Both the position numbers and the translations under genes were made by a program. A stretch of 64,000 nt of DNA from Sphingobacteriia bacterium (GTDB lineage: Bacteria; Bacteroidota; Bacteroidia; Chitinophagales; Chitinophagaceae): positions 372,001 through 436,000 of the forward strand of contig JAFKLS010000019.1 in the NCBI GenBank assembly GCA_017304675.1, read 5' to 3'. Shown in pieces: positions 53,844 through 63,691 of the stretch; within the stretch, counting starts at the first letter, position 1, and each line of letters begins with the position of its first letter. The notes beneath the pieces were generated by a model. That model saw nothing but the letters and a program-made list of their open reading frames with translations, was not told where the DNA came from and did no database searches.

Positions 53844-56800
53844 TTATTGTTCAACTTTTTCTGTTTTATTCTTTTCGTTCAATGTTTGGGCAAGTTTATC
53901 AACAGCCTCTTTTTTTAATTCGGCATTTGAAGCGTTGTCTGCCACACTTTTGTATGTTGCCTCAGCATTAAACCAATCTTTCTCCTTAAAATAAACATCT
54001 CCTAATAAAAGATAACTTCTGGTTACCCATATATCGTAAGAACCGTATTTTTTTATAGTTTCAAAGCCGGCCTTTTCCGCATCGGCCAGTTTGTTTTGTT
54101 GTAACAATATATAAGCAATGGTATATTGCGCTTCTGCACTAAATTCAGACTTACCCAAAAGACAAACCTGCTTATATGCATTGATAGCGGCATCAGCCTG
54201 ATTGTCTAACTGTGCAGATTTGGCAACAATCATATTGGCCATCATTTTATCGTCGGTAGCGGCAGCCTTTTCCTGTAACAACTCCTGAGCATTGGCCAAA
54301 GCCTCTTTCCACTGCTGCGATTTATACTGGCAGCGCAGTAAACCACGCATCGCTTCCAGCCTATTCTCCTGTTGGGTAGCAACTAATTTCAATTGCTGGT
54401 AATATACTATTGCATTATTATAATCTTTTTTATCGAAATAATAAATCCTTGCTGCCTGCAAAGCACTTCTTTCTGCATATTTGTTTGGCGATTTCTGCGC
54501 AACTGCTTTATAATATTCCAAAGCGGTTTCCGGTTTTTTATTAAACAGATAGATTTCTGCAGTAAAATAATTTGCTTCTACTGCATATTTGCCCTCAGGA
54601 TACTCCTGAATATATTCCAGGTAACCATTCAATGCATTGTTATAATCTTTCGATTCATATTTTAACTGTGCCGATTTATATGTAAGTGAATCACCTTCAG
54701 AATAAGAAACAGGTTTGCCGTTCTGTTTCATGAAATTGATGAAAGCAGTTGGCTGTTGCTGCTCTATAAAAATATTCCTGATGTATTCTATTGCTTCGTC
54801 GCTTTCAGGTGAATTAGGATAGGTTGATACCAGTTTGGTAAAATTGCTCAGTGCATCACTGTTTTTATCCATATTAAAATAAGCAACTCCCGATTTTAAA
54901 TAAGCCTTAGGATGCCATACGGTTGCATTCTTGTTGTTGATGATCTGTTGCAATGGATTAATGGCTTCGGCAAAATTTTCGTTGGCCATGTATGTGTTAG
55001 CTATTTCCATGTTGGCATCGGGCACCAATGAAGAAGATGGGTATAATCTTATAAGATCCTGAAGCTGCACAATTTTATCGTTCAATTTGCCCGTAGCTCC
55101 TGCTATGATAGCTTTTTGATACAAGGCATAATCACTGCTTTTAGCATTAGCAGCTATTATATTGTTATACATTTGAAGAGATTGCTTAAAATTCTTTTGC
55201 ATAAAATAACAATCTGCACTCCTGGTATAAGCATCCTGTTCAATATTACTTGCATAGCTGTTAATTACCGGAGCCACCTGCTGAAAATAGGGTAAAGCAT
55301 TTGCATACTGTTCTTTCTTAAGCAAAGCATATGCTAAAGTATACTTGGCATTGGTAGCGTTCACTTCACCATTTATCAGTGGGCTTTTTAAATAGTTCAC
55401 GAGGTATTGTATTGCCTCATCTGTATTGCCATTCCTGTAAGCAATTTCTCCTTTCCAGAAAGAGGCCAGTTGTATGAGGCGCTCATTATAAGGTGCAGCA
55501 ATAAGTTTGTCTAAAAGCTCTTCTGCTTTATCCAATCTCTGATCATTAATAAACTCAACTGCTCTTCCATATAAAATTCTGGGATAAATCTTTTTAATAG
55601 CATCGCTTTTGGTAGGGAGGGCTTCAAACAAAACCAGCGCATCTTTATAGTTACTGGTATTGGTAAGTACACTTATGCTTAATTCCTTAGCTTCTTGCAA
55701 CGAAGATGATGAGGGATAATTCTGAATGAATTTTTGCAACTCACGCAATGCAATATCCGTATACCCTAATTCGTAGCTAAGTTTTGCATAATTAAAAGAA
55801 GATGCTTCTTTTTGTAAAGCATTGCTGTTGTTGTTGGCGCAAAAAAGAAAAGCGTTGCGTGCATTGGCCTTATCGTTTGTTTTTAAATAAGCATCGGCCA
55901 GTAAATACATGCTGTTCTGCGCCAGTGAATCTTCTTTCCCTCCCAATTGTTTAAACCCGTTGATAGACTCTTGCCAATTACCGGCAGCATAATAACAATA
56001 GCTTAACTCATACAGTTCTTCCCTTTTAACCTTATCACTTTTCTTAACATACTCCTGTAAATACGGGTAAGCTTTCGCATACTCTTTCTTATCAAACCAC
56101 AAATGGCCTGCTAATTGTTTTAATTGCAGTTCATAATATTGCCCACCTTCCCTTATTTTTTGTTCCGCATATTGAAGGGCTTTATTATGTTCCCCTGAAA
56201 AATAGTATATCTCGGCTATGTAAAAAGGTACTATTTGCTTGTATTCATTTTTCTTTTCTGCAATTTGAAAAGATAGCAATGCCTGTTCATATTTTTTTTG
56301 ATTGAAAACGATAAAGCCATAATAATAATTGGCATCGGCATAGTTAGAATCTTTTACAAGCTGCCTCACTTCATCCAAAAGAGGCAGGGCTTCATCAAAC
56401 CTTTGCATAGTGAACAATACATAACCTTTATGAAATTTCATATTGGCTATTTCTGTATTGGTAAGTTGTGCGATATCAGTTTTGTTATAATAAGTAAGCG
56501 CATTGGCTAGGTCTTTTTTCCTGACATAATACTCAGCCAAATGATAGCTTAGCAATTGTGTTCTTACAAGGTCTGGCTCCGTTTCAATGAACAATCTGGC
56601 AGCAGCATCGGCCCCATCCTGGTTTACCTGTAATGCAGAAAGCAGGTAATAATATTTTATTTCCGAACCTGAAAAAGCGGTGTAATAAGTATACTGCGGG
56701 TGTTGATACAAATCCTTAAATACTGAAAAGGCAAGCTGGTATTGCCCTTTTTGCCAATACTCTTTTGCCTGTTTAAAATTCTCGTCGGGGTCAGTATTAA

Positions 56801-56879
56801 CCTTGGTGCCCTGTGCTTGTACGATATTTGCAAACAGTAAAGAGGCGGAGAAAGAAAAAATATGGATATAAGGCTTCAT
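53844..56879 (-). CDS. Large exported TPR-repeat protein
   Basis: About 1011 residues from the ATG at 56879, which begins a signal peptide ending near IVQAQ. Nearly the whole protein is TPR-like helical repeats (e.g. EYWQKGQYQLAFSVFKDL, AYLKTNDKANARNAFLF, AEIYLFNKKPETALEYYKAV). The size and the adjacent barrel gene suggest a periplasmic scaffold or outer-membrane assembly factor (inference). No enzymatic domain is seen. It heads the four-gene run ending in the methyltransferase. Confidence 0.8.
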   Translation of the reverse strand: MKPYIHIFSFSASLLFANIVQAQGTKVNTDPDENFKQAKEYWQKGQYQLAFSVFKDLYQHPQYTYYTAFSGSEIKYYYLLSALQVNQDGADAAARLFIETEPDLVRTQLLSYHLAEYYVRKKDLANALTYYNKTDIAQLTNTEIANMKFHKGYVLFTMQRFDEALPLLDEVRQLVKDSNYADANYYYGFIVFNQKKYEQALLSFQIAEKKNEYKQIVPFYIAEIYYFSGEHNKALQYAEQKIREGGQYYELQLKQLAGHLWFDKKEYAKAYPYLQEYVKKSDKVKREELYELSYCYYAAGNWQESINGFKQLGGKEDSLAQNSMYLLADAYLKTNDKANARNAFLFCANNNSNALQKEASSFNYAKLSYELGYTDIALRELQKFIQNYPSSSSLQEAKELSISVLTNTSNYKDALVLFEALPTKSDAIKKIYPRILYGRAVEFINDQRLDKAEELLDKLIAAPYNERLIQLASFWKGEIAYRNGNTDEAIQYLVNYLKSPLINGEVNATNAKYTLAYALLKKEQYANALPYFQQVAPVINSYASNIEQDAYTRSADCYFMQKNFKQSLQMYNNIIAANAKSSDYALYQKAIIAGATGKLNDKIVQLQDLIRLYPSSSLVPDANMEIANTYMANENFAEAINPLQQIINNKNATVWHPKAYLKSGVAYFNMDKNSDALSNFTKLVSTYPNSPESDEAIEYIRNIFIEQQQPTAFINFMKQNGKPVSYSEGDSLTYKSAQLKYESKDYNNALNGYLEYIQEYPEGKYAVEANYFTAEIYLFNKKPETALEYYKAVAQKSPNKYAERSALQAARIYYFDKKDYNNAIVYYQQLKLVATQQENRLEAMRGLLRCQYKSQQWKEALANAQELLQEKAAATDDKMMANMIVAKSAQLDNQADAAINAYKQVCLLGKSEFSAEAQYTIAYILLQQNKLADAEKAGFETIKKYGSYDIWVTRSYLLLGDVYFKEKDWFNAEATYKSVADNASNAELKKEAVDKLAQTLNEKNKTEKVEQ

Positions 56880-56988
56880 AAACAATAGGTAACGGCATTT
56901 CAACAAAGATTGATGTTTACTTCTTAACAAAAAGTAAAATCGATTTTAAAATTACTCACTTGCTTATTTTACAAATATTATTCCATCT

Positions 56989-57021
56989 TTTGTGGATAAA
57001 GAAACCGGCCCTGTAACTTTA
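56989..57021 (+). promoter_or_regulatory. Promoter of the thioesterase/cinA pair
   Basis: TTTG (56989-56992), 21 bp, TAACTTTA (57014-57021), one base from the TAnnTTTG consensus. It gives a leader of about 14 nt before the ATG at 57041. Confidence 0.55.
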
Positions 57022-57040
57022 CCAACAAATTAAGCTTTAC

Positions 57041-57460
57041 ATGTTTGAAACATCAACACAAATAAGGGTTCGTTATGCAGAAACAGACCAAATGAACGTG
57101 GTTTATTATGGTAATTATGCACAATATTTTGAAGTGGCAAGAGCAGAAAGCATTAGAGAACTGGGTATTACTTACAAGGATATGGAAGCAATGGGTATTA
57201 TAATGCCTGTTGTGGAAATGCATTGCAAATTCCTCCGCTCTGCCCAATACGATGATCTTTTAACAGTTAAAACATGGTTAAAAGAATTACCTGCTGGCCA
57301 TAAGATAGAATTTCATCACGAAGTGTATAATGAAAAGAACAAACTGCTTACTTCCGGAAAAGTGATCTTGTATTTCATTCATGCGCAAACAAAAGAAAAA
57401 ACACAGATGCCTCTTGTTTTGCAGGAAAAGCTGCAGCCTTTCTTCAATCATTCATCATAA
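57041..57460 (+). CDS. Acyl-CoA thioesterase (YbgC-like hotdog fold)
   Basis: 139 residues. RVRYAETDQMNVVYYGNYAQYFEVARAE is the YbgC/4HBT signature with the catalytic Asp in the ETD motif and the following aromatic residues. YKDMEAMGIIMPVVEMHCKF and GHKIEFHHEVYN fit the hotdog fold. It hydrolyses acyl-CoA thioesters, chain length unknown. cinA follows after 20 nt. Confidence 0.9.
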   Translation: MFETSTQIRVRYAETDQMNVVYYGNYAQYFEVARAESIRELGITYKDMEAMGIIMPVVEMHCKFLRSAQYDDLLTVKTWLKELPAGHKIEFHHEVYNEKNKLLTSGKVILYFIHAQTKEKTQMPLVLQEKLQPFFNHSS

Positions 57461-57480
57461 CCAAACAATAGAAAAAATTA

Positions 57481-58755
57481 ATGGAAAACATTTCTACAAC
57501 CTACGCAAGTATTATTACGATTGGCGATGAACTGTTGATTGGGCAGGTAATTGATACCAACAGCGCCTGGATGGCGCAAACTTTAAACACAATTGGCGTA
57601 CTTGTAAAAAGAAGAATAGCAGTAGGTGATGACTGGCAGGAAATATGGGCTGCTTTAGACGAGGAAAGCAATCATTCCGATATTATTTTAATAACAGGCG
57701 GCCTTGGCCCAACAGCCGATGATATTACCAAACCACTGCTTTGTAAATACTTTGGCGGAACAATGATCATGCACCAACCAACACTGGAACATGTTACCTA
57801 CCTTTTTGAACATGTTTTTAAAAGGCCCATGCCTTTGCTGGAAAGAAACAGGAAACAGGCAGAAGTGCCAGACGTATGTACCGTTTTAAAGAATGAAAGA
57901 GGTACAGCACCAGGCATGCTTTTTGAAAAAAAAGGAAAAATATTTATTTCAATGCCTGGCGTACCGCATGAAATGAAATGGATCATGAACCATCATGTGC
58001 TGCAAATCATTCAACAGAAATATAAAACAGGCTTTATACAATTCAGAACATTGTTAACGGCAGGAATAGGCGAATCTTTTCTTGCCGAAAAAATTAAACC
58101 GTTTGAAGAGGCACTACCCTCTTACATAAAACTGGCTTACCTGCCTAATTATGGCATGGTAAGATTACGTTTAAGTGGCTATGCAGCATCAAACCCCGGG
58201 CAACTGGTTAATGAAATTGATCAGCAGTTTACACTTCTCAAAACATATGTAAGCGATGTAATGGTGATTGATGAAGACCTGCCCATGCAGGCAGTAATTG
58301 GTAAATTATTGCAAGAAAAAAAACAAACTGTTGCTACGGCAGAAAGCTGTACTGGAGGCTATATAGCACACCTGATCACTTCTGTTGCAGGCAGTTCTGC
58401 CTATTATGAAGGAAGCATTGTAAGCTATTCTTATAATATTAAAGAAAGGGTTTTACAGGTGCCCGATGAAGTATTGAATACTTATGGAGCGGTAAGCGAA
58501 GAAACCGTTTGTTTAATGGTAAAAAACGCGAGGGAGCTGATGCAAACCGATTATGCCGTGGCCGTAAGTGGTATTATGGGGCCTGATGGCGGCACACCCG
58601 AAAAACCCGTTGGCACTGTTTGGATGGCAGTAGCCGACAAAAACAAAATCATTTCGCAAAAATTTCATTTCCGGTTTGACAGGGCAAGAAATATTGAAGT
58701 AACAGCCTTAACTGCGCTAAACCTGTTAAGAAAGTTAATTGTGGATAACCATTGA
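57481..58755 (+). CDS. cinA: CinA-family nicotinamide-nucleotide amidohydrolase
   Basis: 424 residues, full length. The N-terminal MoCF-like half has ITIGDELLIGQVIDTNSAWM and LITGGLGPTADDITKP; the C-terminal PncC half has VATAESCTGGYIAHLIT, YYEGSIVSYSYNIKERVL and VSGIMGPDGGTPEKPVGTVW. The C-terminal half deamidates nicotinamide mononucleotide; the N-terminal half is an ADP-ribose pyrophosphatase-like unit in characterised CinA proteins. It is co-transcribed with the thioesterase. Confidence 0.93.
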   Translation: MENISTTYASIITIGDELLIGQVIDTNSAWMAQTLNTIGVLVKRRIAVGDDWQEIWAALDEESNHSDIILITGGLGPTADDITKPLLCKYFGGTMIMHQPTLEHVTYLFEHVFKRPMPLLERNRKQAEVPDVCTVLKNERGTAPGMLFEKKGKIFISMPGVPHEMKWIMNHHVLQIIQQKYKTGFIQFRTLLTAGIGESFLAEKIKPFEEALPSYIKLAYLPNYGMVRLRLSGYAASNPGQLVNEIDQQFTLLKTYVSDVMVIDEDLPMQAVIGKLLQEKKQTVATAESCTGGYIAHLITSVAGSSAYYEGSIVSYSYNIKERVLQVPDEVLNTYGAVSEETVCLMVKNARELMQTDYAVAVSGIMGPDGGTPEKPVGTVWMAVADKNKIISQKFHFRFDRARNIEVTALTALNLLRKLIVDNH

Positions 58756-58955
58756 ATAACTTTCCACAGCTAAAAATTAATTTTGACGAGTCGGAAAGCA
58801 TTGCTTGTTACACAATGAAAATAAAAAGTCTGATTTAGAGGAAGTTTTGAATGTATTATAATAATTAGGCTGCTCATTAAGTTGTGTGCAAAACATAGTT
58901 TTCAATGGATTGGTAAGATAGGTTGAATTAACCCATTAAATTAGTAATTTTCAGT
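58756..58955. other. Intergenic region before the E2 gene
   Basis: 200 nt without a gene. Near the end, TAATTTTC (58943-58950) is a weak -7 candidate about 6 nt before the ATG. I see no hairpin that would end the cinA transcript. Confidence 0.35.
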
Positions 58956-60608
58956 ATGGCAATAGTTGAATTGGTAATGCCCAAAATGGGTGAAAGCATC
59001 ATGGAAGCAACAGTGTTACGCTGGCATAAAAAAGTTGGCGATACTGTTAAGTTAGACGAAACAGTTTTAGACATTGCAACCGATAAAGTAGACAGCGAAG
59101 TGCCTTCTACCGCCAACGGCATTATTACCGAATTATTATACAAGGAGAATGATGTAGTACCTGTTGGAGCAGTTATTGCCAAAATAGAATCGGCAGCCGC
59201 TACAATTGGCAATATTATTCAACCAGCACCTCCTGCTATTCAGGAATTGCCGGTTTCGGCTCCTGTTCCTACACAACCGGTTTCTTCTCAGCCTGAAATG
59301 GTACCCTATACCCCACAACCTGTACAACAAATTATTAAGCCTGCCGGCAATAATAAATTCTTCTCCCCGCTTGTATTAAATATTGCCAACAGTGAAGGCA
59401 TAAGCCTGAGTGAATTGGAAAGAATACAAGGCACCGGGGCCGATGGTCGTGTTTCTAAGAGAGATGTTTTACAATACATAGCAGACAAGAAAGCAGGCAA
59501 AGCGCCAGTTTTTGTACCGCAACAACAGCCCGTTTATAATCCGCCACCCGTTGTAGCAGCCGCTACTCCCGTACCGCCTGCTACACAACAATCCACTGCT
59601 GCCATTCAACAGGCACCAAGATTTGAAGCTCCAAAACAGCAACAACCTGTTTATACAGCACCAGAGCCTGTTGTACCGGTTCAGCAGCCGCAGCAACAAG
59701 TATATTTTCCTGCAGCCCCTTTGCAACAAGAGCAGCAGCAGCCTCAACAGCCAATCGCATCAACTGTTACACAGGCAGCCGCTCCGTCTGTTGTAAAACA
59801 AGACAACCCTGCTTCTGTAACAACACCTGTTGCCCAGTCGGCTCCTCTTTCAATAGAAACAGCTAAGCAGTCTGTTGAGATTATTGAGATGGACAGAATG
59901 CGTAAGCTGATTGCCAAACACATGGTAGACAGTAAACAAACCAGTCCGCATGTAACCAGTTTTGTTGAAGCAGATGTTACCAACATGGTAATGTGGCGCA
60001 ACAAAAAGAAAGACGATTTTGAAAAAAGAACGGGTACCAAAATCACTTTCACACCAATGTTTATTGAGTGTATCATGAAAGTGATGAAAAAGTATCCGAT
60101 CATAAACAGTTCTGTTGAGGGAGATAAAATAATTGTAAAAAATTATTTCAATATTGGAATGGCCACAGCATTACCTAACAACAACCTGATTGTTCCGGTT
60201 ATTAAAAATGCAGAACAATTAGGGCTGGTTGGCTTGGCAAGAGCAGTAAATACCCTGGCAGATAATGCAAGGAACAACAAGCTGAAACCCGAAGATATTC
60301 AGGGAGGCACATTTACACTAACTAATGTAGGCAGTTTCGGAAGCCTGATGGGTACGCCCATTATTAATCAACCGCAGGTAGCTATTCTTGCAGTTGGTGT
60401 TATTAAAAAGAAGCCTGTTGTAATTGAAACCGAGCATGGCGATTTTATAGGTATAAGACACATGATGTATTTATCTATGAGTTACGATCACAGGATTATA
60501 GATGGCAGCGTTGGAGCCCGTTTTTTAACAGATGTTGCCAAAGAATTTGAAAGCTGGGATGCAAACAGAGAATTGAAATTAGTAGTTCAGGAACAATATG
60601 TAGATTAA
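58956..60608 (+). CDS. 2-oxo acid dehydrogenase E2 (dihydrolipoyl acyltransferase)
   Basis: 550 residues. A single lipoyl domain (about 1-80) carries the lipoyl lysine in ATDKVDSEVPS (Lys44). The peripheral-subunit binding domain (about 130-172) has FSPLVLNIANSEGISLSEL and GRVSKRDVLQYI. A very long Pro/Gln/Ala/Val linker (about 180-300) follows, then the catalytic domain with the active-site SYDHRIIDGS (His512, Asp516). It passes acyl groups to CoA in the pyruvate or a branched-chain complex; the substrate is not settled. The partner pdhA is about 18 kb upstream. Confidence 0.9.
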   Translation: MAIVELVMPKMGESIMEATVLRWHKKVGDTVKLDETVLDIATDKVDSEVPSTANGIITELLYKENDVVPVGAVIAKIESAAATIGNIIQPAPPAIQELPVSAPVPTQPVSSQPEMVPYTPQPVQQIIKPAGNNKFFSPLVLNIANSEGISLSELERIQGTGADGRVSKRDVLQYIADKKAGKAPVFVPQQQPVYNPPPVVAAATPVPPATQQSTAAIQQAPRFEAPKQQQPVYTAPEPVVPVQQPQQQVYFPAAPLQQEQQQPQQPIASTVTQAAAPSVVKQDNPASVTTPVAQSAPLSIETAKQSVEIIEMDRMRKLIAKHMVDSKQTSPHVTSFVEADVTNMVMWRNKKKDDFEKRTGTKITFTPMFIECIMKVMKKYPIINSSVEGDKIIVKNYFNIGMATALPNNNLIVPVIKNAEQLGLVGLARAVNTLADNARNNKLKPEDIQGGTFTLTNVGSFGSLMGTPIINQPQVAILAVGVIKKKPVVIETEHGDFIGIRHMMYLSMSYDHRIIDGSVGARFLTDVAKEFESWDANRELKLVVQEQYVD

Positions 60609-60631
60609 TTTTTTAATGTATTAAGCTTAAT

Positions 60632-60670
60632 AAAAGCCATCGAACAATACTGTTTGATGGCTTTTATTTT
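60632..60670 (+). terminator. Intrinsic terminator of the E2 gene
   Basis: A 15-bp stem with one G-U pair (60632-60646 with 60651-60665) closes a 4-nt loop ATAC and is followed by T-rich sequence. It begins 24 nt after the stop. Confidence 0.9.
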
Positions 60671-60741
60671 AACATTCTGTGAATAAACAAAGCATTGTTT
60701 TAAACATCTAATGTTTTAAATTAATCTTTAAAACATCTGCT

Positions 60742-61464
60742 ATGAAAACATTGTCTCAAACCTGGTTTGCCGATGGATACATAGACTTTGAACTAAAGAA
60801 GTATACTTTGCTTGCCTATCTTCAGGAAATAAACAAATACTTTTCTCAAAACAAATTGTACCCTCAACTGGCAGACGTAGTTTTTCATTACAATAACCTT
60901 ATTGCATTTAAAGAGAATAAAAAAATATTGCAGGAACAATTCCCCAAAAAGTTCACAGGAATACAAATACAAAAATTACAATTATTGTATGAGGCGATGA
61001 TTGAAGATGATGAGCTAATGAAGGAATTGGAAGACATCATCAACTACTCTGTTCAGGAGATAAAAAGCACCATTGAAAACGGCACGGAGATATACGAGTT
61101 TGTTGAACATAAAATACATATTCAACCAGTTGGTATCGTACCACTCCATCAACAGGAAGGCTATTTTTTATTGTGTGAAGGAAGTACCAAAAACACATGG
61201 GTTTACCAGTACCGGTTAAGTTTTTTTGAAAAACACAATGAAAAGTACAGGAGTATTATAACTCAGTTTATAGATGTTTGGCAAAGAACTATTGTTAATA
61301 GTTATGAAAACATAAAAACAGAACTGATAAAGAACAGAAGCGAGTTACCCAACCCGGCGGTATATGCATTAGAAACAGATTATTCATTCCCTATTGAAGA
61401 AACGTTGCTCCCCATTGCTAAGAGAAGCCTTGTAAAATACATCAGCGATGAAATGAAGGGCTAA
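60742..61464 (+). CDS. Conserved-looking protein of unknown function (240 aa)
   Basis: 240 residues with no signal peptide or membrane segment. It is mostly helical with an acidic middle (EAMIEDDELMKELEDII) and aromatic-rich strands (QEGYFLLCEGSTKNTWVYQYR). I do not recognise a family. It sits between the E2 terminator and the Gfo/Idh/MocA gene and appears to be transcribed on its own. Confidence 0.65.
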   Translation: MKTLSQTWFADGYIDFELKKYTLLAYLQEINKYFSQNKLYPQLADVVFHYNNLIAFKENKKILQEQFPKKFTGIQIQKLQLLYEAMIEDDELMKELEDIINYSVQEIKSTIENGTEIYEFVEHKIHIQPVGIVPLHQQEGYFLLCEGSTKNTWVYQYRLSFFEKHNEKYRSIITQFIDVWQRTIVNSYENIKTELIKNRSELPNPAVYALETDYSFPIEETLLPIAKRSLVKYISDEMKG

Positions 61465-61584
61465 GCAGTAAAGGAAAAGGCTAAAGCAAAAAAACTGTTT
61501 GCTTCAACGCTGTTCATCTTCTATGAATAACTTCTTATTTACATTTCATGCGAATATTTATCTTTATCCGCTAAAAGAAAATCT

Positions 61585-62562
61585 ATGTTGAAAGTTGGCA
61601 TCTTCGGAGTAGGGCATTTAGGTAAATTTCATTTAAATAACTGGAAGGAAATAGAGGGTGTTAAACTGGTAGGCTTTTTCGATCCTGATAACAACAACGC
61701 CAAACAGGCAATAGCAGATTATGGATTGAAACGCTTTAGTGATGAAGAAAAATTGATTGATGCCTGCGATATTATTGATGTAGTTGTACCGACAGATAAA
61801 CATTTTGATATATGCATGGCTGCCGTAAGAAAAGGCAAGCATGTTTTTGTAGAAAAACCATTAACACATACTATAGAAGAAGCCAAACAATTGGTGGATA
61901 TGGTAAAAGAGGCAAATGTAAAAATGCAGGTTGGCCATGTAGAACGCTTTAACCCGGCCTATCTTGCTATTAAAAACCTTCCTTTAAACCCAATGTTTAT
62001 AGAAGTACATCGTTTGGCTCAATTCAACCCGCGGGGTACGGAGGTAAGTGTGATCCTTGATCTGATGATCCATGATATTGATATTGTATTAAGCCTTGTT
62101 AAAAGCGACGTAAAAAATATTTCGGCCAGCGGTGTAGCTGTAATGACAGATACGCCAGACATTGCAAATGTTCGCATAGAATTTAACAACGGCTGCGTTG
62201 CCAACCTAACAAGCAGCAGGATCAGTATGAAAAAAATGCGTAAAACAAGATTGTTTCAGAAAGATTCTTATATAGGTATAGATTTTCTTGAAAAGAAAAC
62301 AGAGATTATTAAACTAAAAGAGCCTTCTGATAGTAACGTATTTTCTTTTGACCTTGAAACGCCATCCGGCACCAAAACCATTGCAGTAGCCAACCCTGAG
62401 ATAACACCTACTAATGCCATTAAAGCAGAGTTAGAAAGTTTTGTACACGCCATTACGAATAATACTCCTGTTGCAGTAAGTGAATTAGATGGTTTATTGG
62501 CCATGCAGGTTGCTCACCAAATATTGGCGAAGATTAACAACAGAAGCTTTAATAAAGCATAA
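61585..62562 (+). CDS. Gfo/Idh/MocA family oxidoreductase
   Basis: 325 residues. The NAD(P) motif is GIFGVGHLGKFHLNNW (G-x-G-x-x-G) with the FFDPD turn after it; KHVFVEKPLTHT carries the EKP motif with the catalytic Lys; VEVHRLA-like and LDLMIHDIDIVL follow in the C-terminal sheet domain. It oxidises or reduces a sugar or related compound; the substrate is unknown. Its stop is 2 nt from the ispD stop on the other strand. Confidence 0.9.
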   Translation: MLKVGIFGVGHLGKFHLNNWKEIEGVKLVGFFDPDNNNAKQAIADYGLKRFSDEEKLIDACDIIDVVVPTDKHFDICMAAVRKGKHVFVEKPLTHTIEEAKQLVDMVKEANVKMQVGHVERFNPAYLAIKNLPLNPMFIEVHRLAQFNPRGTEVSVILDLMIHDIDIVLSLVKSDVKNISASGVAVMTDTPDIANVRIEFNNGCVANLTSSRISMKKMRKTRLFQKDSYIGIDFLEKKTEIIKLKEPSDSNVFSFDLETPSGTKTIAVANPEITPTNAIKAELESFVHAITNNTPVAVSELDGLLAMQVAHQILAKINNRSFNKA

Positions 62563-62564
62563 GA

Positions 62565-63227
62565 TTAAGGCTGCAATATTTGTTCTGCTATAATAAGATC
62601 AACAGGTCGTGTAATTTTAATATTACTGTATTCTCCTTCAACCAAGAAAACTTCCCGGCCTGTTGATTCCACCACAGTAGCCTCATCAGTAAAACACTCG
62701 TTAAAGGTTTGTTGAAAGGCTGGCAATAAGATATCCGAAAGAAATGTTTGCGGTGTTTGAATAATCCGAACATCGTCTCTGCTTACCACAGCATGTTTTC
62801 CTGCGTGTATTACCCGCATACTATCAGTTGCAGCAATGGCAGGTATGGCACTTCCTTTTTCAACAGCCTGCTCATAACATTTTTTAATTAATTGTTCCGA
62901 CACCAGGCAACGAACAGCATCATGCACAAATACAACCGCTTCTGCAGTAATAAGAGACAACCCGTTTTTTACCGAATCAAACCTGGTATTGCCACCTGCC
63001 GTTACCTGAACAGGAACGCCCGGAAATTCAGTTGTTATCTCTTTTCCATATTTCAAATACTTTTCAGGAAGCACCAATATGATTTCAATATCCGGGTAAG
63101 CTTTTACAAAAGCCATAATGCTATGCCATAAAAGAGGCTTGCCTTGTAAGGCCATAAACTGCTTCGGCATTGAGCTACCCATTCTACTACCATTTCCCCC
63201 GGCAACAATAACTGCGATCTTTTTCAT
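62565..63227 (-). CDS. ispD: 2-C-methyl-D-erythritol 4-phosphate cytidylyltransferase
   Basis: About 220 residues from the ATG at 63227 (MKKIAVIVAGGNGSRMGSS); the longer frame has a poor extension. Landmarks: VAGGNGSRMG, KQFMALQGKPLLWHSI, VFVHDAVRCLVS, TDSMRVI and QTPQTFLSDIL. It makes CDP-methylerythritol in the MEP isoprenoid pathway. It is divergent from the Cys-containing small protein gene, with about 35 nt between the starts. Confidence 0.94.
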   Translation of the reverse strand: MKKIAVIVAGGNGSRMGSSMPKQFMALQGKPLLWHSIMAFVKAYPDIEIILVLPEKYLKYGKEITTEFPGVPVQVTAGGNTRFDSVKNGLSLITAEAVVFVHDAVRCLVSEQLIKKCYEQAVEKGSAIPAIAATDSMRVIHAGKHAVVSRDDVRIIQTPQTFLSDILLPAFQQTFNECFTDEATVVESTGREVFLVEGEYSNIKITRPVDLIIAEQILQP

Positions 63228-63262
63228 GATGAAAGATAAAGGTGCAAATATTTTTCGAAAAA

Positions 63263-63691
63263 ATGCGGCCAATCATAAAGAGGCAATTTCATCTAACCTT
63301 ACTTTTGCAAAAACTTCAACCATTGGTTCGGCAACTCCTGATAGTATGTTTATTGCTTGCTTTTGCAATACAAACCTTTAACAGGGTGGCCATTGTGTTT
63401 GATTATTACACCAACCAATCTGTCTTTATCAAAAATTGTGAGAACAAAAGTAAACCACAGCTTCATTGTAACGGTCGATGCCAGATGATGAAGAAATTAA
63501 AGCATGAAGACAACAAAGACCAACAAAATCCGGACGGAAGGAGCAATACAAAAGAAGAGGTAATCTCTTCCAAATCGTTCTTCATTACAACAATCTTACC
63601 TATTAGTTTTTCTGAAAAGGTCTATTATCCGCAATTATCTTTTTCATTAAGCAAGTTCTCTACTGATTTTTTTCATCCTCCAGGCGTTTAA
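63263..63691 (+). CDS. Small membrane-anchored Cys-containing protein of unknown function
   Basis: 142 residues from the ATG at 63263. One membrane segment (LLIVCLLLAFAIQTF, about 24-40) is followed by YYTNQSVFIKNCENKSKPQ, then LHCNGRCQMMKKLKHED, giving a C-x(n)-C-x-x-x-C pattern outside the membrane, and a Ser/Phe-rich tail. I recall similar small proteins before TonB-dependent receptor genes in Bacteroidota, but the function is not known to me. The cysteines could bind a metal (inference). The next gene, cut by the window edge, encodes an exported protein. Confidence 0.65.
   Translation: MRPIIKRQFHLTLLLQKLQPLVRQLLIVCLLLAFAIQTFNRVAIVFDYYTNQSVFIKNCENKSKPQLHCNGRCQMMKKLKHEDNKDQQNPDGRSNTKEEVISSKSFFITTILPISFSEKVYYPQLSFSLSKFSTDFFHPPGV

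Noticed and set aside
59500..59760. Possible tandem repeat array or CRISPR-like structure in the E2 gene
   Set aside because: The repeats are irregular CAG/CAA/CCx codons of a flexible linker, with no constant repeat and spacer lengths.
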